A stretch of 64,000 nucleotides of DNA from Candidatus Paceibacterota bacterium (GCA_035452965.1 DAOTCE010000011.1:1-64000); one strand, 5' to 3'; positions 46,231-56,314 are shown, numbered from the stretch's first letter. Notes: generated by a model from the letters alone, not told the origin. Numbers and translations are program-made.

Positions 46231-48408
46231 TCACTTGGCCAGGTAATACCTCTCGGCATATTCCCGCACCATGCGCGTGGTGGTAAAATGCGGGACCAAT
46301 GTCACCATGGCGCGACGGATGCGCTGGATCCATTGCCGGGGGATGCCTTGGGCGTCGCGCTGGTAGAAGAGCGGGATCACTTCCTGCGTCAGCACCGCGT
46401 AAAGGTTGTCGCTGTCCACCCGGTCCTGCTGCTCGACTGATTCGTGATGCGAGTCCTGGCCGATGGCGAAGCCGTTTGTGCCGTCGTAACCCTCGCGCCA
46501 CCAACCGTCCAGGATGCTCAAGTTGAGGCAGCCCTGGCATCCGGCCTTCATCCCGCTGGTACCCGAAGCCTCCAGCGGGCGGCGCGGCGTGTTTAACCAC
46601 ACGTCGCAGCCCGACACCATCTGCCGGGCCACGTGCACGTCGTAATTCTCGATGAATACCAGGTGCCCTTGCAGGTCGCTGTACTTGCTCAGATGAATGA
46701 CGTACTGGATGTAGCGTTTCCCGTCGTCATCCCGCGGATGCGCCTTGCCCGCAAAAATGAACTGGACCGGGCGCTCCATATCGCGCGTCAGGCGGATGAT
46801 GTTCTCCAGTTGCTTGAAAATCAGCGGCGCCCGCTTGTAGGTCGCGAAGCGGCGCGCAAAACCGATCGTCAGGGCGTCCGGGTTCAGCAGTTGATCGAAT
46901 GCGATGAAATCGCCATGCGCCAGGCGCTGGCCCTGGATCAACAGCCGCCGCCGCGCAAACTCGATCAACTCCCGGCGCAGCTTGAAGCGGATGGCCCAGA
47001 TTTCCTCGTCGGTGATGAAGTCCGGGTCCGCCATCCGCTGCCAGAACTCGGGCGAGTTGACTTGCGCGGCCCAGTCCTGCCCTGTCCCGCGAAAGCCGGG
47101 CGGCACCTCGCCTTCGAGGCTGGTCTTGAGCTTGCGCTGCCAGAACCGGCGCACCGTCCCCTTCATCCAGCCCAGCAGGTGCACGCCGTTGGTGATATGC
47201 CCGATCGGCACCTGCTCCTCCGCGCAGTCTGGATAGAGGCAATGCCACATGTGCCGGCTCACCCGTCCGTGCAATTCGCTCACCGCGTTGGCCGCCCGCG
47301 ACAGCTTCAGCGCCAGCACCGTCATGCAGAATGCCTCCTGCGCGTTGTGCGGATTCACCTGGCCCAGCTTCATCACCTCCTGGAACGGCGCCCCGATCTT
47401 CGCCCGGTACCGGTGCATCGCGTAGTCCATCAAGCTCGGGCTAAAGCGGTCGTGCCCCGCCTCGACCGGCGTATGCGTGGTGAAGATGCATTCCGCCGTG
47501 GTTTGGGTTACTGCGTCCGCAAAGTTCGTCCCCGCCGCCAGCTTCTCCCGGATCAACTCCAGCGTCAGAAACGCCGCGTGCCCCTCGTTCATGTGGTACA
47601 CCGACGGCTGGATCCCCAACGCCCGCAGCAGCCGCACGCCGCCGATACCCAGGAGCATCTCCTGCATGATCCGCGTCGTGCTGTCGCCGCCGTACACTCG
47701 CTGCGTCAAGTCGCGGAAATGTTGCTCGTTTTCGGGCCGGTTGGCATCCAGCAGATAGACCGCCACCCGCCCCACGTTGACCCGCCAGGCGTGGAAGGCC
47801 ACCTCGTTCATCCCAATGTCCACCCGGCACACCAGCGGTTCGCCCTTCTCGTCCAGCACCGGCTCGACCGGCAGGCTCTTCGGATTCAGTTGCGAATAGT
47901 ATTCTGTCTGCCAGTTGTTCGCATCAATCGCCTGCTGGAAATAGCCTTCCCGATAGAACAAGCTGACCCCCGCAAAGTTCAGGCCCAGATCGCTCGCCGA
48001 CTTCGCGTGATCCCCGGCCAGTATCCCCAAGCCGCCCGCCGCGATCGGCAGCGTCTCGTGGAAACCGAACTCCGCCGAGAAATATGCCACCGGGTTGGCC
48101 CGCAGCGCCGGCGCGTGTTCGTGCGCCCAGGTGCGCTGGTCGTTCATGTAAAGTTCAAACAACCGCAGCACCTCGCAAACTCTTTCGCAGAAATCCGGAT
48201 CCTGCAGGCGCGACCGCAGCTCGTAATCCGAAACTTCGTGCAGGACCGCTACCGCGTTGTGATAGAGATTCTGCCAGCCGCGCGGCGACAGCTCCTGGAA
48301 CACCTCCTGCGCTTCCTGATTCCATGTCCACCACAGATTTCGCGCCACCCGGTTCAGGGATACAGTCATTTCCCGCAGCTCTTCGCTTGTCAGTGGTTTT
48401 TTGGTCAT
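46231..48408 (-). CDS. glgP: Alpha-glucan phosphorylase (DUF3417-type)
   Basis: A 725-residue alpha-glucan/maltodextrin phosphorylase of the short DUF3417 type. The N-terminal domain begins NRVARNLWWTWNQEA; central motifs include SAEFGFHETLPIAAGGLG, HMNEGHAAF and ITNGVHLLGWM. The PLP-binding Lys (near 621) lies in EASGTSGMKAG. It phosphorolyses glycogen-type glucans to glucose-1-phosphate in the cytoplasm. Length is short of the 800+ of E. coli GlgP, usual for this subfamily. It leads the minus-strand run glgP-rlmN-radical SAM; no functional link to rlmN is known. Confidence 0.94.
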   Translation of the reverse strand: MTKKPLTSEELREMTVSLNRVARNLWWTWNQEAQEVFQELSPRGWQNLYHNAVAVLHEVSDYELRSRLQDPDFCERVCEVLRLFELYMNDQRTWAHEHAPALRANPVAYFSAEFGFHETLPIAAGGLGILAGDHAKSASDLGLNFAGVSLFYREGYFQQAIDANNWQTEYYSQLNPKSLPVEPVLDEKGEPLVCRVDIGMNEVAFHAWRVNVGRVAVYLLDANRPENEQHFRDLTQRVYGGDSTTRIMQEMLLGIGGVRLLRALGIQPSVYHMNEGHAAFLTLELIREKLAAGTNFADAVTQTTAECIFTTHTPVEAGHDRFSPSLMDYAMHRYRAKIGAPFQEVMKLGQVNPHNAQEAFCMTVLALKLSRAANAVSELHGRVSRHMWHCLYPDCAEEQVPIGHITNGVHLLGWMKGTVRRFWQRKLKTSLEGEVPPGFRGTGQDWAAQVNSPEFWQRMADPDFITDEEIWAIRFKLRRELIEFARRRLLIQGQRLAHGDFIAFDQLLNPDALTIGFARRFATYKRAPLIFKQLENIIRLTRDMERPVQFIFAGKAHPRDDDGKRYIQYVIHLSKYSDLQGHLVFIENYDVHVARQMVSGCDVWLNTPRRPLEASGTSGMKAGCQGCLNLSILDGWWREGYDGTNGFAIGQDSHHESVEQQDRVDSDNLYAVLTQEVIPLFYQRDAQGIPRQWIQRIRRAMVTLVPHFTTTRMVREYAERYYLAK

Positions 48409-48628
48409 AAAGTATTAGGCCTCATCCTCTCACAACTCTGTACTGCAACTGGTTACGCTGTTAATCCTAATGACTGCCCGTGCGGTCCGCAAATAAAATC
48501 ACGGCCCGCTTGTCATCGCGGTCGCTGCTCGACATGGCCATTACCGACCGACAGCTCAGTCCTTAACGTTTGCCGTCCCGGCGTTGATCTGCGTACGATT
48601 GAGGCCGATGCAACCATGTGTTGCCACT

Positions 48629-50998
48629 ATGAAGTGTCAAAACCGCCTGTACCTTTCGGCTATCCTGTTGCTAGTCGCCGCCTTGCCAGTTGCGGCCGCG
48701 TCCAGCCATCAGCCGCTACGGGGCACGCTCTCCGTCCCCTCTCTGGACGACGCCATGGCCTCCCGCACCGACCTTTGGGGCGAGTTGGCCATGCGTCAGA
48801 CCAACGGCCCGAGCTACGAGTTCTTCGCGCCGCTGCTGAGTCCGCTCCGCTATGTCAACGCCGATTTCCGCTACTACCCCATCGTGCTCAGCGCCCCCAA
48901 CGCACAGGTGAAAGCCCGCCTCATCGCCAACGGCAGCGGCCTCAACCATCGCGGCGGAACCCGGTCCTGGACCGACAACGGCATCCCCGCGCGTTTCCGC
49001 GTCGGCCCCGACGAATTCCTCTTCGGCGGTCTCCCTGACCGCGTGCACCAGCCGACGCTCGCCGAAGGCTGGCTGCCCATTGTTGAAATTCGTTATCGGC
49101 ATCCCTCTCCAATGCAGCCGGGCGGCAATGTCCCCTTGGCCGAGCCCACACCCAAAGTCCCGCCCGAAATCTACCGCCTCGAGGCGTTCGCCGCCACCGC
49201 ACCCCACCTCGCTGCCAAGGGTCTCGTGTTCGTAAAGTTCGATCTCATCCAAGGCACCAACGGCTACATTGCTGTTGATCTGGATGCCGGGAGCGCCCTC
49301 AAGCTGCAGGAGGGCCGCCTGTTCGACAACCAGGATCGCCTGCTGGCGCTCTTCGACGCTGCCTGGAAGTGGGAACGCCAGCGCGCCGTGGCCCGCCTTA
49401 GGCCCGGCGCAGCGGTGGTGCTTGCCATCCCCACCCAACCGCTGGACGCCTCCTTGCGGCTGGTGATCAATCCGGCCACCTACGCCGAGCACCGTCAAGC
49501 TTGTGCTGAAACCTGGCGCAAACTCCTCGCCCGGGGCATGAATGTCCAGACTCCCGAGCCTTATGTCAACAACGCATGGCGCCATCTCCTCTGCCAGAAC
49601 TTCGGACTCATCAACGGCAACTCGATTCGCTGCAGCGCCGGCAACCAGTACGACAAACTCTACGTATCCGAAGGCAGCGACGCCGCCCTCGCCTGCCTCG
49701 TCTGGGGATACGAGTCCGACATGCGCCGACTGATGGTTCCGCTATTCGACTTCACCCGCAAGGATCTCGAATGCCATCAGGCCGGCTTCAAGCTCAACAA
49801 TCTATGCCGCTACTACTGGCAAACCCGCGACCACGCCGCCGTGTCCGACCTGCGCCCGCGTTGGGAACCAGAAGCCGCCCGCCTCGCCAACACCCGCACC
49901 AACGAATACGGCCTCTGCCCCAAAGGCCAATACTGCGGCGACATCAGCACCCTCGTCCATAGCCTCACCGTTGACGCCAAAGGCTGGAGAGCCTTGCACG
50001 ATCTTAGCGCCGTCCTCGCCCAAACCGGCGCCGCCGCTGAGGCCGAACGCTATCGCGAGAACGCCGCCCGGTTCAAGCGGGACACTCTCATCGCCATAGA
50101 CCAGAGCCTCAACCGCCAGACGACGCCCCCCTTTGTCCCTGTCGCACTCTACGCGGATGAGCCCGCCCACGACCCCATCACCGCCAACCGCATCGGCAGC
50201 TACTGGAACATCGTTATCGGTTACGTCATCGGCAGCGGCATCTTTCCGCCGGGCAGCGAGGAAGAGACCTGGATTCCCCGTTACCAGGAACAGCATGGCG
50301 GCCTCTGCATGGGCATGCTCCGCGCCGGCGGCGGCTATACGTTCTGGACCAGCTCCGCCCGCACCAATCCCCTCTACGGAACCCGTTACGCCCTCGACAC
50401 CCTCCGCCGCGACGACCCCGATCGCGCGCTGGTCAGTTTCTATGGCATGCTCGCGCAGGGCTTCACCCCGAACACTTTCGTCTCCGGCGAAGGCTGCTCC
50501 CTTTCCGCCGCCGACCCAGACGGGCGGTTCTTCTACTGCCCGCCCAACAGCGCCGCCAACGCTCATTTCCTCTCCCTGCTCCGCAACCTCCTGGTCCAGG
50601 ACTGGGACCTCGATGTTGACGGCGAGCCCGAAACCCTCCGCCTCCTTTTCGCCACCTCCAAACGCTGGCTCGAAGACGGCAAGACCCTCACGGTCGAACG
50701 CGCCCCTACTGCCTTCGGCCCCGTCTCCGTGCGCGTCCAATCGCATCTCGCCCGCGGTGAGCTTATCGCCGACCTCGACCTGCCCGCCCGCAACACGCCA
50801 AAGCAAACCTTCCTCCGCCTCCGCGTCCCCGATGGCTGGCGCGTGACGTCAGGCAGGGCGCACCTGCCGAGCGCGCCATCCGAGTCTCCGCTCAGGGAGC
50901 GGACTCTGCTGCTGGACGAGCGCGGCACCGCAGACATTTCCGCCCTCAGCGGCAAGGTCACTCTCCGCTTCCAGGCCCAGTCCGTTTCCTCCCATTGA
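48629..50998 (+). CDS. Secreted (alpha/alpha)6-like glycosidase-type protein of unknown specificity
   Basis: A 789-residue exported protein; the start at 48629 gives a signal peptide (MKCQNRLYLSAILLLVAAL, cut near 26). Residues about 30-300 are beta-rich, as in glycosidase N-terminal domains. The central region (about 300-620) is helical with aromatic and acidic residues (YDKLYVSEGSDAALACLVWG, EYGLCPKGQYCGDI) resembling (alpha/alpha)6 toroid glycosidases. The last roughly 140 residues are a beta domain. I cannot assign a family. It is divergent from glgP with 220 bp between and convergent with the PPDK-like gene. Confidence 0.68.
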   Translation: MKCQNRLYLSAILLLVAALPVAAASSHQPLRGTLSVPSLDDAMASRTDLWGELAMRQTNGPSYEFFAPLLSPLRYVNADFRYYPIVLSAPNAQVKARLIANGSGLNHRGGTRSWTDNGIPARFRVGPDEFLFGGLPDRVHQPTLAEGWLPIVEIRYRHPSPMQPGGNVPLAEPTPKVPPEIYRLEAFAATAPHLAAKGLVFVKFDLIQGTNGYIAVDLDAGSALKLQEGRLFDNQDRLLALFDAAWKWERQRAVARLRPGAAVVLAIPTQPLDASLRLVINPATYAEHRQACAETWRKLLARGMNVQTPEPYVNNAWRHLLCQNFGLINGNSIRCSAGNQYDKLYVSEGSDAALACLVWGYESDMRRLMVPLFDFTRKDLECHQAGFKLNNLCRYYWQTRDHAAVSDLRPRWEPEAARLANTRTNEYGLCPKGQYCGDISTLVHSLTVDAKGWRALHDLSAVLAQTGAAAEAERYRENAARFKRDTLIAIDQSLNRQTTPPFVPVALYADEPAHDPITANRIGSYWNIVIGYVIGSGIFPPGSEEETWIPRYQEQHGGLCMGMLRAGGGYTFWTSSARTNPLYGTRYALDTLRRDDPDRALVSFYGMLAQGFTPNTFVSGEGCSLSAADPDGRFFYCPPNSAANAHFLSLLRNLLVQDWDLDVDGEPETLRLLFATSKRWLEDGKTLTVERAPTAFGPVSVRVQSHLARGELIADLDLPARNTPKQTFLRLRVPDGWRVTSGRAHLPSAPSESPLRERTLLLDERGTADISALSGKVTLRFQAQSVSSH

Positions 50999-51211
50999 TG
51001 TTCCAGCCAGGGGCGACACTCCCCTTGCGCCGCGAGCACTCGGAGGTGTTCAAAGTACAAGGGTTTTCCCGGATTCTAACTACACGCCCAACCTGCGCTT
51101 GAACAGTCCAGTGGCGTTCAAGGTGGAGTTTGAACCAAGCAAGCAGGATTGCGTAGAGCGTGGAAGTTCCGCCATCGCAGGAAACCTCCTTGACTGGAAC
51201 CGCAGACTTGC

Positions 51212-54200
51212 CTACAGCCGCCCGAACCTGCCGTCGAGGCCCAGGCGCCACATGAGGGCGTTGGTGCCGCCTGACCAGCAAACGTAGATCAATTGGATAT
51301 TGGCGGCGTTGAGTTGGTTGATGATAGTGGATGGCACACTGGGGTCCAAACGCGGCTCGAAGATGAACTCTTCCGTGAAGTTGTGGTGACCGGGACAGTA
51401 GGTTTGGGAGTAGCAATTGGTCAGCACGATCGGTTCGGAGGTCAGGCCCGTGATCCGCGTCTCAACAAACTGCAGCAAGGGGGCCGTGTAGATCAAGATG
51501 CCGTTGGGCCGTTCGGGCCAGCAGAACGAAGTCTGGACGGTGACGGCATTCGTGTGGAGGGTCCTCTGCATGAGGATGGCCCCAGGCGTGAGCACCGGCT
51601 GGGTCTCCAGTGAGACCGTCTCGTTGGTGACCTTGCCCGAAACGCCAGAGCGGTCAATGGTGGGCATGGCCGTCGCGTAAGTGACGCCAACCTTCCTGGC
51701 AAAATCCGCCTGCGTGAAGACCGGTGGCTGGGCGCCCGTGGCATTGGTCTCTAGCGTGGTCTCCAGCCGCCAGAACCAGCTATTGGCCGCGCCGGCGCCC
51801 GTTGTCCAGTAATTCGTGCTGCCCGAAGGTGAGACGGACGCGCCGGGCCACCCGCTGAGCGGACCGCTGAGGGTCTGGATCGTCCCGTTGCTGGGGTACT
51901 CATAGCTGCCATAGGTGTAGATCCCGTTGCCGAGGTTGGTCGCCGTCATCCACAGGTTGGTCGTGTGGAGGTTCCAGAGCGACTTGAGCCGGTGATTCGC
52001 GAAGACGCTGGTGAACTCGGCCTGCCGCACCGAGCAAGTCGTCGCTTCATCAATTAGAAATGCCGTGACTGAGTTGGTCGTGCTGGCCTTGGGGAGTTCG
52101 CGCACCTGCTTCACCACCAGGCCGAGGTTGACGTCCTTCTTGTATTCGAAGTCGAGGCAAAAGTCGTTCTTGGTCGGGTAGAATTGGCGAAAGCCGCATC
52201 CAATCGCGGTGAAGAGATCCAGGAAACCGCGATAGTCCGCCTGCCAATCCATCACATAGTCGCCCAGCGGAACGCGCGACGAATACTGTTTCAGGGTCAG
52301 CGTGTAGGTTGGCGGGATTGAAATGGAATTGTAGCGCTTGCCGGTGACAACTTCGGGTACTGCGCTGCCGTCGGGATTGGTCACCGACTCCGCGCCAAGC
52401 TGAGTCACGATGTCACCGAGCACGTTGGTGCTGCTGGGGGTGAACGTGAAGGTGGGTGTGGCCACGCCGTTGGCTAGCTCCTCCTCGTCCGGGAAGGAGT
52501 GGTGCACCAGCACGCCCATGGCGACCTGGGTTTCGTCCACCCGGTGCATCAGGCGTTCGAGAACCGCATCATCGTTGTAAAAGCTGGCGTAGACCTTCTG
52601 GATGGCCAGGAAAACGCCCTTCTCCTTGGAATCGGTGGCATCACAATGCGAGGGGCCGGCGGTGTCGCCGTCCATGTCATCCAACAGGCAACCGCTGTAG
52701 CTGTCGTAGAGCCCCGCGCCGGTGAATTGCTCGGCGTCCTCCACGTTCGTCGAGCTGCGGAACCGGATCTTTCGCTGCGGATTGAACCAGCCAGCCAGCA
52801 CGTTGGTGATCGCCTGTTGCTGCGCGCTCGTGAAGCTGGCGGTCTTGGTGAACAAGTCACGAATGGCGGCCAGGTTGGTCTTGAGCGAGACGACATCGGG
52901 CGGGTAGTTCGTGAAGGGCGCCAGGCGGGTGGCAATTTCCACCCGCAGTGTCTGCCCGCCGGGCAGGGTTTGGTCCAGGAAGGCGTCCCACAGGTCGAAG
53001 GAGAAGGCGATGGCGACCGGGCAGTTGGTTGGAATCCAACGCCGCAGCAGGCCGTAGTTGGCGGCCTTGCCGCCAAAATGCTTAATGTCGGTCGGCACCA
53101 GAAAGTCCGTGTTGGTCCAAATTGAGCCGAAGGGCTGCTTGGGCAGGAAGTTAATCGGCGCCGGAACCTTGAGTTCGAGGATCTGCGCCTCTAACTCCGG
53201 GTCGAGTTGCCCTTCGACATCGAGCACCTTGATCTCCGCAACGCCCGAGGTGACCGTCGCGCGCAAAATGACCTTGTGGCCGACCAGGCTCTGCACACGG
53301 GCCTGCTCCTCGGGGTTGGGCACATACACGAAAGGAATGCCAAAAGACTGCGACAGGATCGCCGTGTGCGAGTTGGGTGTGGACGGGCTCAGAGTAATGA
53401 TGCCCGCCACAAGCGGCGTGTCCGCCGGCACGCCGTCGGTTAGCAGGATGTCGCCGGGTTGCAGCCGGCCATCGCTGTAGGCGGCTACAACGTCCGCGGC
53501 GGTGAAGAACTTCAGCCGGCCCAAGGCCCAGCCGGCCGAATAGCAAGTATTGACCGTTAGCCACCGGTCCACGGAAGCCACCGGAATCCCGAGCGCGGCG
53601 AAGCCGCCGGCATTGGTCCGGGCCATTTCGCTCTGTTCATAGGTCGGCATGTAGTATGCCTCGGCACTGTTCGAGAGGTAGGTGGTGGCCTTTACCAACT
53701 CGAACCAGTTGCTGATCTCCTCGGGTGTGTAAACGTCCCGGCCGATGAATTGCACGCCATATTCCGCATACGTGACCGCGGGCGGATACAGCACCGCGCC
53801 CATCACAACCTGCTGGTTGGTACGATAAAGCGAGACAGCGTCGAACTCCGCGTAGCTCATGCCCCAAAATTGCGGCAGCCGCAGCGTGGCGAAGTCGTAG
53901 TGGAACAGGTGTTTCTTGCTGTCCTGGTAATAGACCCGCGTCGGGTCGTCCAGCAGAATGGAGAACTTCACCCAAGTGACGCTCTTGGGGGCATTCGTAG
54001 CCTGGAACGGGTCAGAGGGATAGCTGATCTGATTCTTCCAGTCATTGGTCGCATGGCGCTCGGCGGCGGCCACCCGGTAGAACCGCTGGCCCCCGGCAGC
54101 GCTGGCCGCATCCGGGTAGGCAAGCAGCGCATTGTGAAGCGTGCCGATGTTCGTCCACGCGGACAGGTTGGCAGACGCGTGAAGAGTCAATACTGAGTTG

Positions 54201-54406
54201 CTGTGGAACGTGCTATTGAGCCGCAACCAGCCGTTGGCGTTCTCCGGCCACAGAATCTCCAGCCGCGGCGCGGCGACCTGTGCGGACGCCGAGAGGAGCA
54301 GCAGTGGAAGGCAACACCATTCCAGCCACCGGAGCGAGATGCGGGAAACCTTTGGCCCGCAGAGGAATCTCCAGGCGCTTTGACGAGGCAGTAAAGACGG
54401 CTTCAT
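51212..54406 (-). CDS. Apparently secreted PPDK/PEP-synthase-like protein
   Basis: A 1064-residue protein. Residues about 20-42 (basic, then CCLPLLLLSASAQ) form a signal peptide. A Trp module (ASANLSAWTNI, ending RFYRV, about 70-112) follows. Residues 318-362 (GDILLTDG, PNSHTAILSQSFGIPFVYV, with His347) are a PEP-utilising swivelling domain. From 444 the PPDK_N/ATP-grasp fold starts (FGGKAANYGLLRRW; FRSSTNVEDAEQFTGAGLYDS at 549-569). These domains normally work in the cytoplasm with ATP; here they appear exported. No active-site test for ATP binding was possible. Convergent with the unknown secreted protein. Confidence 0.75.
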   Translation of the reverse strand: MKPSLLPRQSAWRFLCGPKVSRISLRWLEWCCLPLLLLSASAQVAAPRLEILWPENANGWLRLNSTFHSNSVLTLHASANLSAWTNIGTLHNALLAYPDAASAAGGQRFYRVAAAERHATNDWKNQISYPSDPFQATNAPKSVTWVKFSILLDDPTRVYYQDSKKHLFHYDFATLRLPQFWGMSYAEFDAVSLYRTNQQVVMGAVLYPPAVTYAEYGVQFIGRDVYTPEEISNWFELVKATTYLSNSAEAYYMPTYEQSEMARTNAGGFAALGIPVASVDRWLTVNTCYSAGWALGRLKFFTAADVVAAYSDGRLQPGDILLTDGVPADTPLVAGIITLSPSTPNSHTAILSQSFGIPFVYVPNPEEQARVQSLVGHKVILRATVTSGVAEIKVLDVEGQLDPELEAQILELKVPAPINFLPKQPFGSIWTNTDFLVPTDIKHFGGKAANYGLLRRWIPTNCPVAIAFSFDLWDAFLDQTLPGGQTLRVEIATRLAPFTNYPPDVVSLKTNLAAIRDLFTKTASFTSAQQQAITNVLAGWFNPQRKIRFRSSTNVEDAEQFTGAGLYDSYSGCLLDDMDGDTAGPSHCDATDSKEKGVFLAIQKVYASFYNDDAVLERLMHRVDETQVAMGVLVHHSFPDEEELANGVATPTFTFTPSSTNVLGDIVTQLGAESVTNPDGSAVPEVVTGKRYNSISIPPTYTLTLKQYSSRVPLGDYVMDWQADYRGFLDLFTAIGCGFRQFYPTKNDFCLDFEYKKDVNLGLVVKQVRELPKASTTNSVTAFLIDEATTCSVRQAEFTSVFANHRLKSLWNLHTTNLWMTATNLGNGIYTYGSYEYPSNGTIQTLSGPLSGWPGASVSPSGSTNYWTTGAGAANSWFWRLETTLETNATGAQPPVFTQADFARKVGVTYATAMPTIDRSGVSGKVTNETVSLETQPVLTPGAILMQRTLHTNAVTVQTSFCWPERPNGILIYTAPLLQFVETRITGLTSEPIVLTNCYSQTYCPGHHNFTEEFIFEPRLDPSVPSTIINQLNAANIQLIYVCWSGGTNALMWRLGLDGRFGRL

Positions 54407-54991
54407 AAACTATGCTGCTAAAGCAGAAAGCAAGGCCTGGGAGACTCTGCCTTCTGCCGATAAACTCAAATCCAAACCCGGGCGTTTGTCGAGCCAAATC
54501 GCCAGGCCCGAGCCAGCCAGCCACGGCGATGACACGGCGGCAATCCGGCGCGACCCCGGTGTGGTTCCCATGGGGGCCGACCCCCATGGGAACCACACCG
54601 GGGTATCACGCGTGTCACACCGTTGTCACACCGGTGCTTCCGGCTGTTGGGGCTGGGCTAGAAACCGCCACTGTCCCAAAAATGGACACTGCGCCGGTTC
54701 GAGGCCCTCGCGCGCTTCCGCCAGTGGAAAAGTCGCTGGCAACAGGCAGCGCTCAAAGCAGTGGACAGCCTGGGGAAAATCCCAACTTTGATCGTATGAC
54801 CATCAACTGGTCCCGTCACCCGTTTCCCGCTTCCACGCGGAACCGTTGACGCCGCCTTGGGATTTCACTCCAGCCTGCATCAGCCCCCCAAAGGAAGCAC
54901 CCTGGATAACAAAGCGGCCTGGCCGGGGCAGGAACCGCTTGCTTCAGGCTTGCTCCATTCGCGTCAAACGCCAAGAATCCTGCGCGCGTAC
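54407..54991. other. 585-bp intergenic region upstream of cysK
   Basis: Between the PPDK-like gene (minus) and cysK (plus) there is no credible gene. It holds palindromic repeat copy 3. Longer in-frame sequence upstream of the cysK ATG is not conserved enzyme sequence. Confidence 0.6.
54553..54690 (-). repeat. Palindromic repeat element, copy 3 (inverted orientation)
   Basis: A 52-base perfect stem-loop at 54553-54604 has 24-bp arms (ACCCCGGTGTGGTTCCCATG and on) and a 4-base loop. In this copy the small hairpin lies on the plus-strand right side: CACTGTCCC (54669-54677) facing TGGACACT (54683-54690). Relative to copy 1 the element is therefore inverted. The core CCCATGGG is kept while the flanking bases differ, with compensating changes in both arms. 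Confidence 0.88.
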
Positions 54992-55879
54992 ATGCTCACA
55001 GACAACATTCTCGATTTGATTGGCCGCACACCGCTGATTCGCCTCAAGAGCGAGTCCATCTTCGCCAAGGCGGAGTTTCTCAACCCCGGCGGCAGCATCA
55101 AGGACCGCGTCGCGCTGGCCATGATCGAAGGCGCCGAGCGCGATCGTCGGCTGCGGCCCGATTCGATCATCGTCGAACCCACGTCCGGCAACACGGGCAT
55201 CGGCATTGCGTTGGTTGGCTGCCTCAAGGGCTACACCGTCCGCATCGTGATGCCTGAGAACATGAGTGAGGAACGGAAGAAGCTCACCCGCAGCCTGGGC
55301 GCCGAACTGGTGCTCACCCCCGCCGAAGCCAGCCTTGGCGGCGCGATCGAGCGCGTACGGGAGATGCAGGCCCGGGACCCGCGGGTGTTCGTGCCCCAAC
55401 AGTTCGAAAACCCGGACAATCCGCGCGTGCATTACGAAGAGACCGCGCACGAGCTGTGGCGGCAGATGAACGGCGACGTGGCGGCGTTCGTGGCTGGCGT
55501 AGGCAGCGGCGGCACATTGCAGGGCGTCGGCAAATTCCTGCGCGAGCACAAGCCGGGCATCCGCATCGTGGCGGTGGAACCCCGTAACGTGTCCGCCTTG
55601 CTGGGCCACGAACCCGGGCTGCACCAGATCCAGGGCATCGGGGACGGCTTTGTGCCCGCGGTGCTCGATGTGAAGCTGGTGGACGAGGTGATCGAGGTAA
55701 CCGACGAGGATGCCATCGAAACGACGCGGGCGCTGGGGCGCGATCACGGCCTGCTGGTGGGCATCTCCTCCGGCGCGAACGTGTGGGCGGCGCGGCAGCT
55801 GGCCCGGCGCATCACCGGCAACATTGCCACCGTGCTCCCCGATCGCGCGGAACGCTATTTCAGCACCGCGCTGATGTAA
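54992..55879 (+). CDS. cysK: Cysteine synthase A (O-acetylserine sulfhydrylase)
   Basis: A 295-residue PLP enzyme that makes cysteine from O-acetylserine and sulfide. The start at 54992 gives MLTDNILDLIGRTPLIRL. The PLP Lys37 lies in NPGGSIKDRV; TSGNTGIG (67-74) and GVGSGGTLQG form the substrate and phosphate-binding loops. Length is slightly below the usual 310-320 and the C-terminal end (DRAERYFSTALM) is complete. No serine acetyltransferase gene adjoins. Confidence 0.94.
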   Translation: MLTDNILDLIGRTPLIRLKSESIFAKAEFLNPGGSIKDRVALAMIEGAERDRRLRPDSIIVEPTSGNTGIGIALVGCLKGYTVRIVMPENMSEERKKLTRSLGAELVLTPAEASLGGAIERVREMQARDPRVFVPQQFENPDNPRVHYEETAHELWRQMNGDVAAFVAGVGSGGTLQGVGKFLREHKPGIRIVAVEPRNVSALLGHEPGLHQIQGIGDGFVPAVLDVKLVDEVIEVTDEDAIETTRALGRDHGLLVGISSGANVWAARQLARRITGNIATVLPDRAERYFSTALM

Positions 55880-55975
55880 CCGGCCTTGGATTGCCGGGCC
55901 GGCCTGTGAGACGGGCGGCGGCCGGGAAGAATTAGCTTCTGCCGGGAGGGGAAGTGGTGTTCAATTTCCACGGTT

Positions 55976-56314
55976 ATGAGCCAAACACATCCGCTTACGA
56001 CGACAACATTTGAATTGCCCGGCTACCGGCTGGTCAAATCGTTCGGTGTGGTGCGCGGCATTGTCGTGCGCTCGCGCTCCATCATCGGCAACATGGGCGC
56101 GCACCTGCAAAGCCTGGTTGGCGGAAATATCTCAATCTACACGACGCTGTGCGAACGGACCCGCGAGGATGCGTTCAATCAGATGATCAGCCACGCGGGA
56201 GCGCTAGGCGCCAACGCCGTCGTCGGGGTCCGCTATGATGCGACGGAGATCGGGCCGGGCATTACGGAAGTGCTGTGCTACGGCACAGCGGTGTATGTGG
56301 AAGGAGCGGCATAG
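55976..56314 (+). CDS. YbjQ-family (DUF74) protein
   Basis: A 112-residue small protein of the YbjQ/UPF0145 family: SRSIIGNMGAHLQSLVGG (the turn-rich core), CERTREDAFNQMI and GANAVVGVRYDAT, ending VYVEGA. The family forms homopentamers of unknown function, perhaps heavy-metal or ligand binding. No signal peptide. It precedes yebC by 105 bp on the same strand. Confidence 0.9.
   Translation: MSQTHPLTTTTFELPGYRLVKSFGVVRGIVVRSRSIIGNMGAHLQSLVGGNISIYTTLCERTREDAFNQMISHAGALGANAVVGVRYDATEIGPGITEVLCYGTAVYVEGAA

Noticed and set aside
46633..49038. 801-codon plus-strand frame opposite glgP
   Set aside because: Its residues are an antisense reading of a well-conserved phosphorylase, and no domain or start signal supports it.
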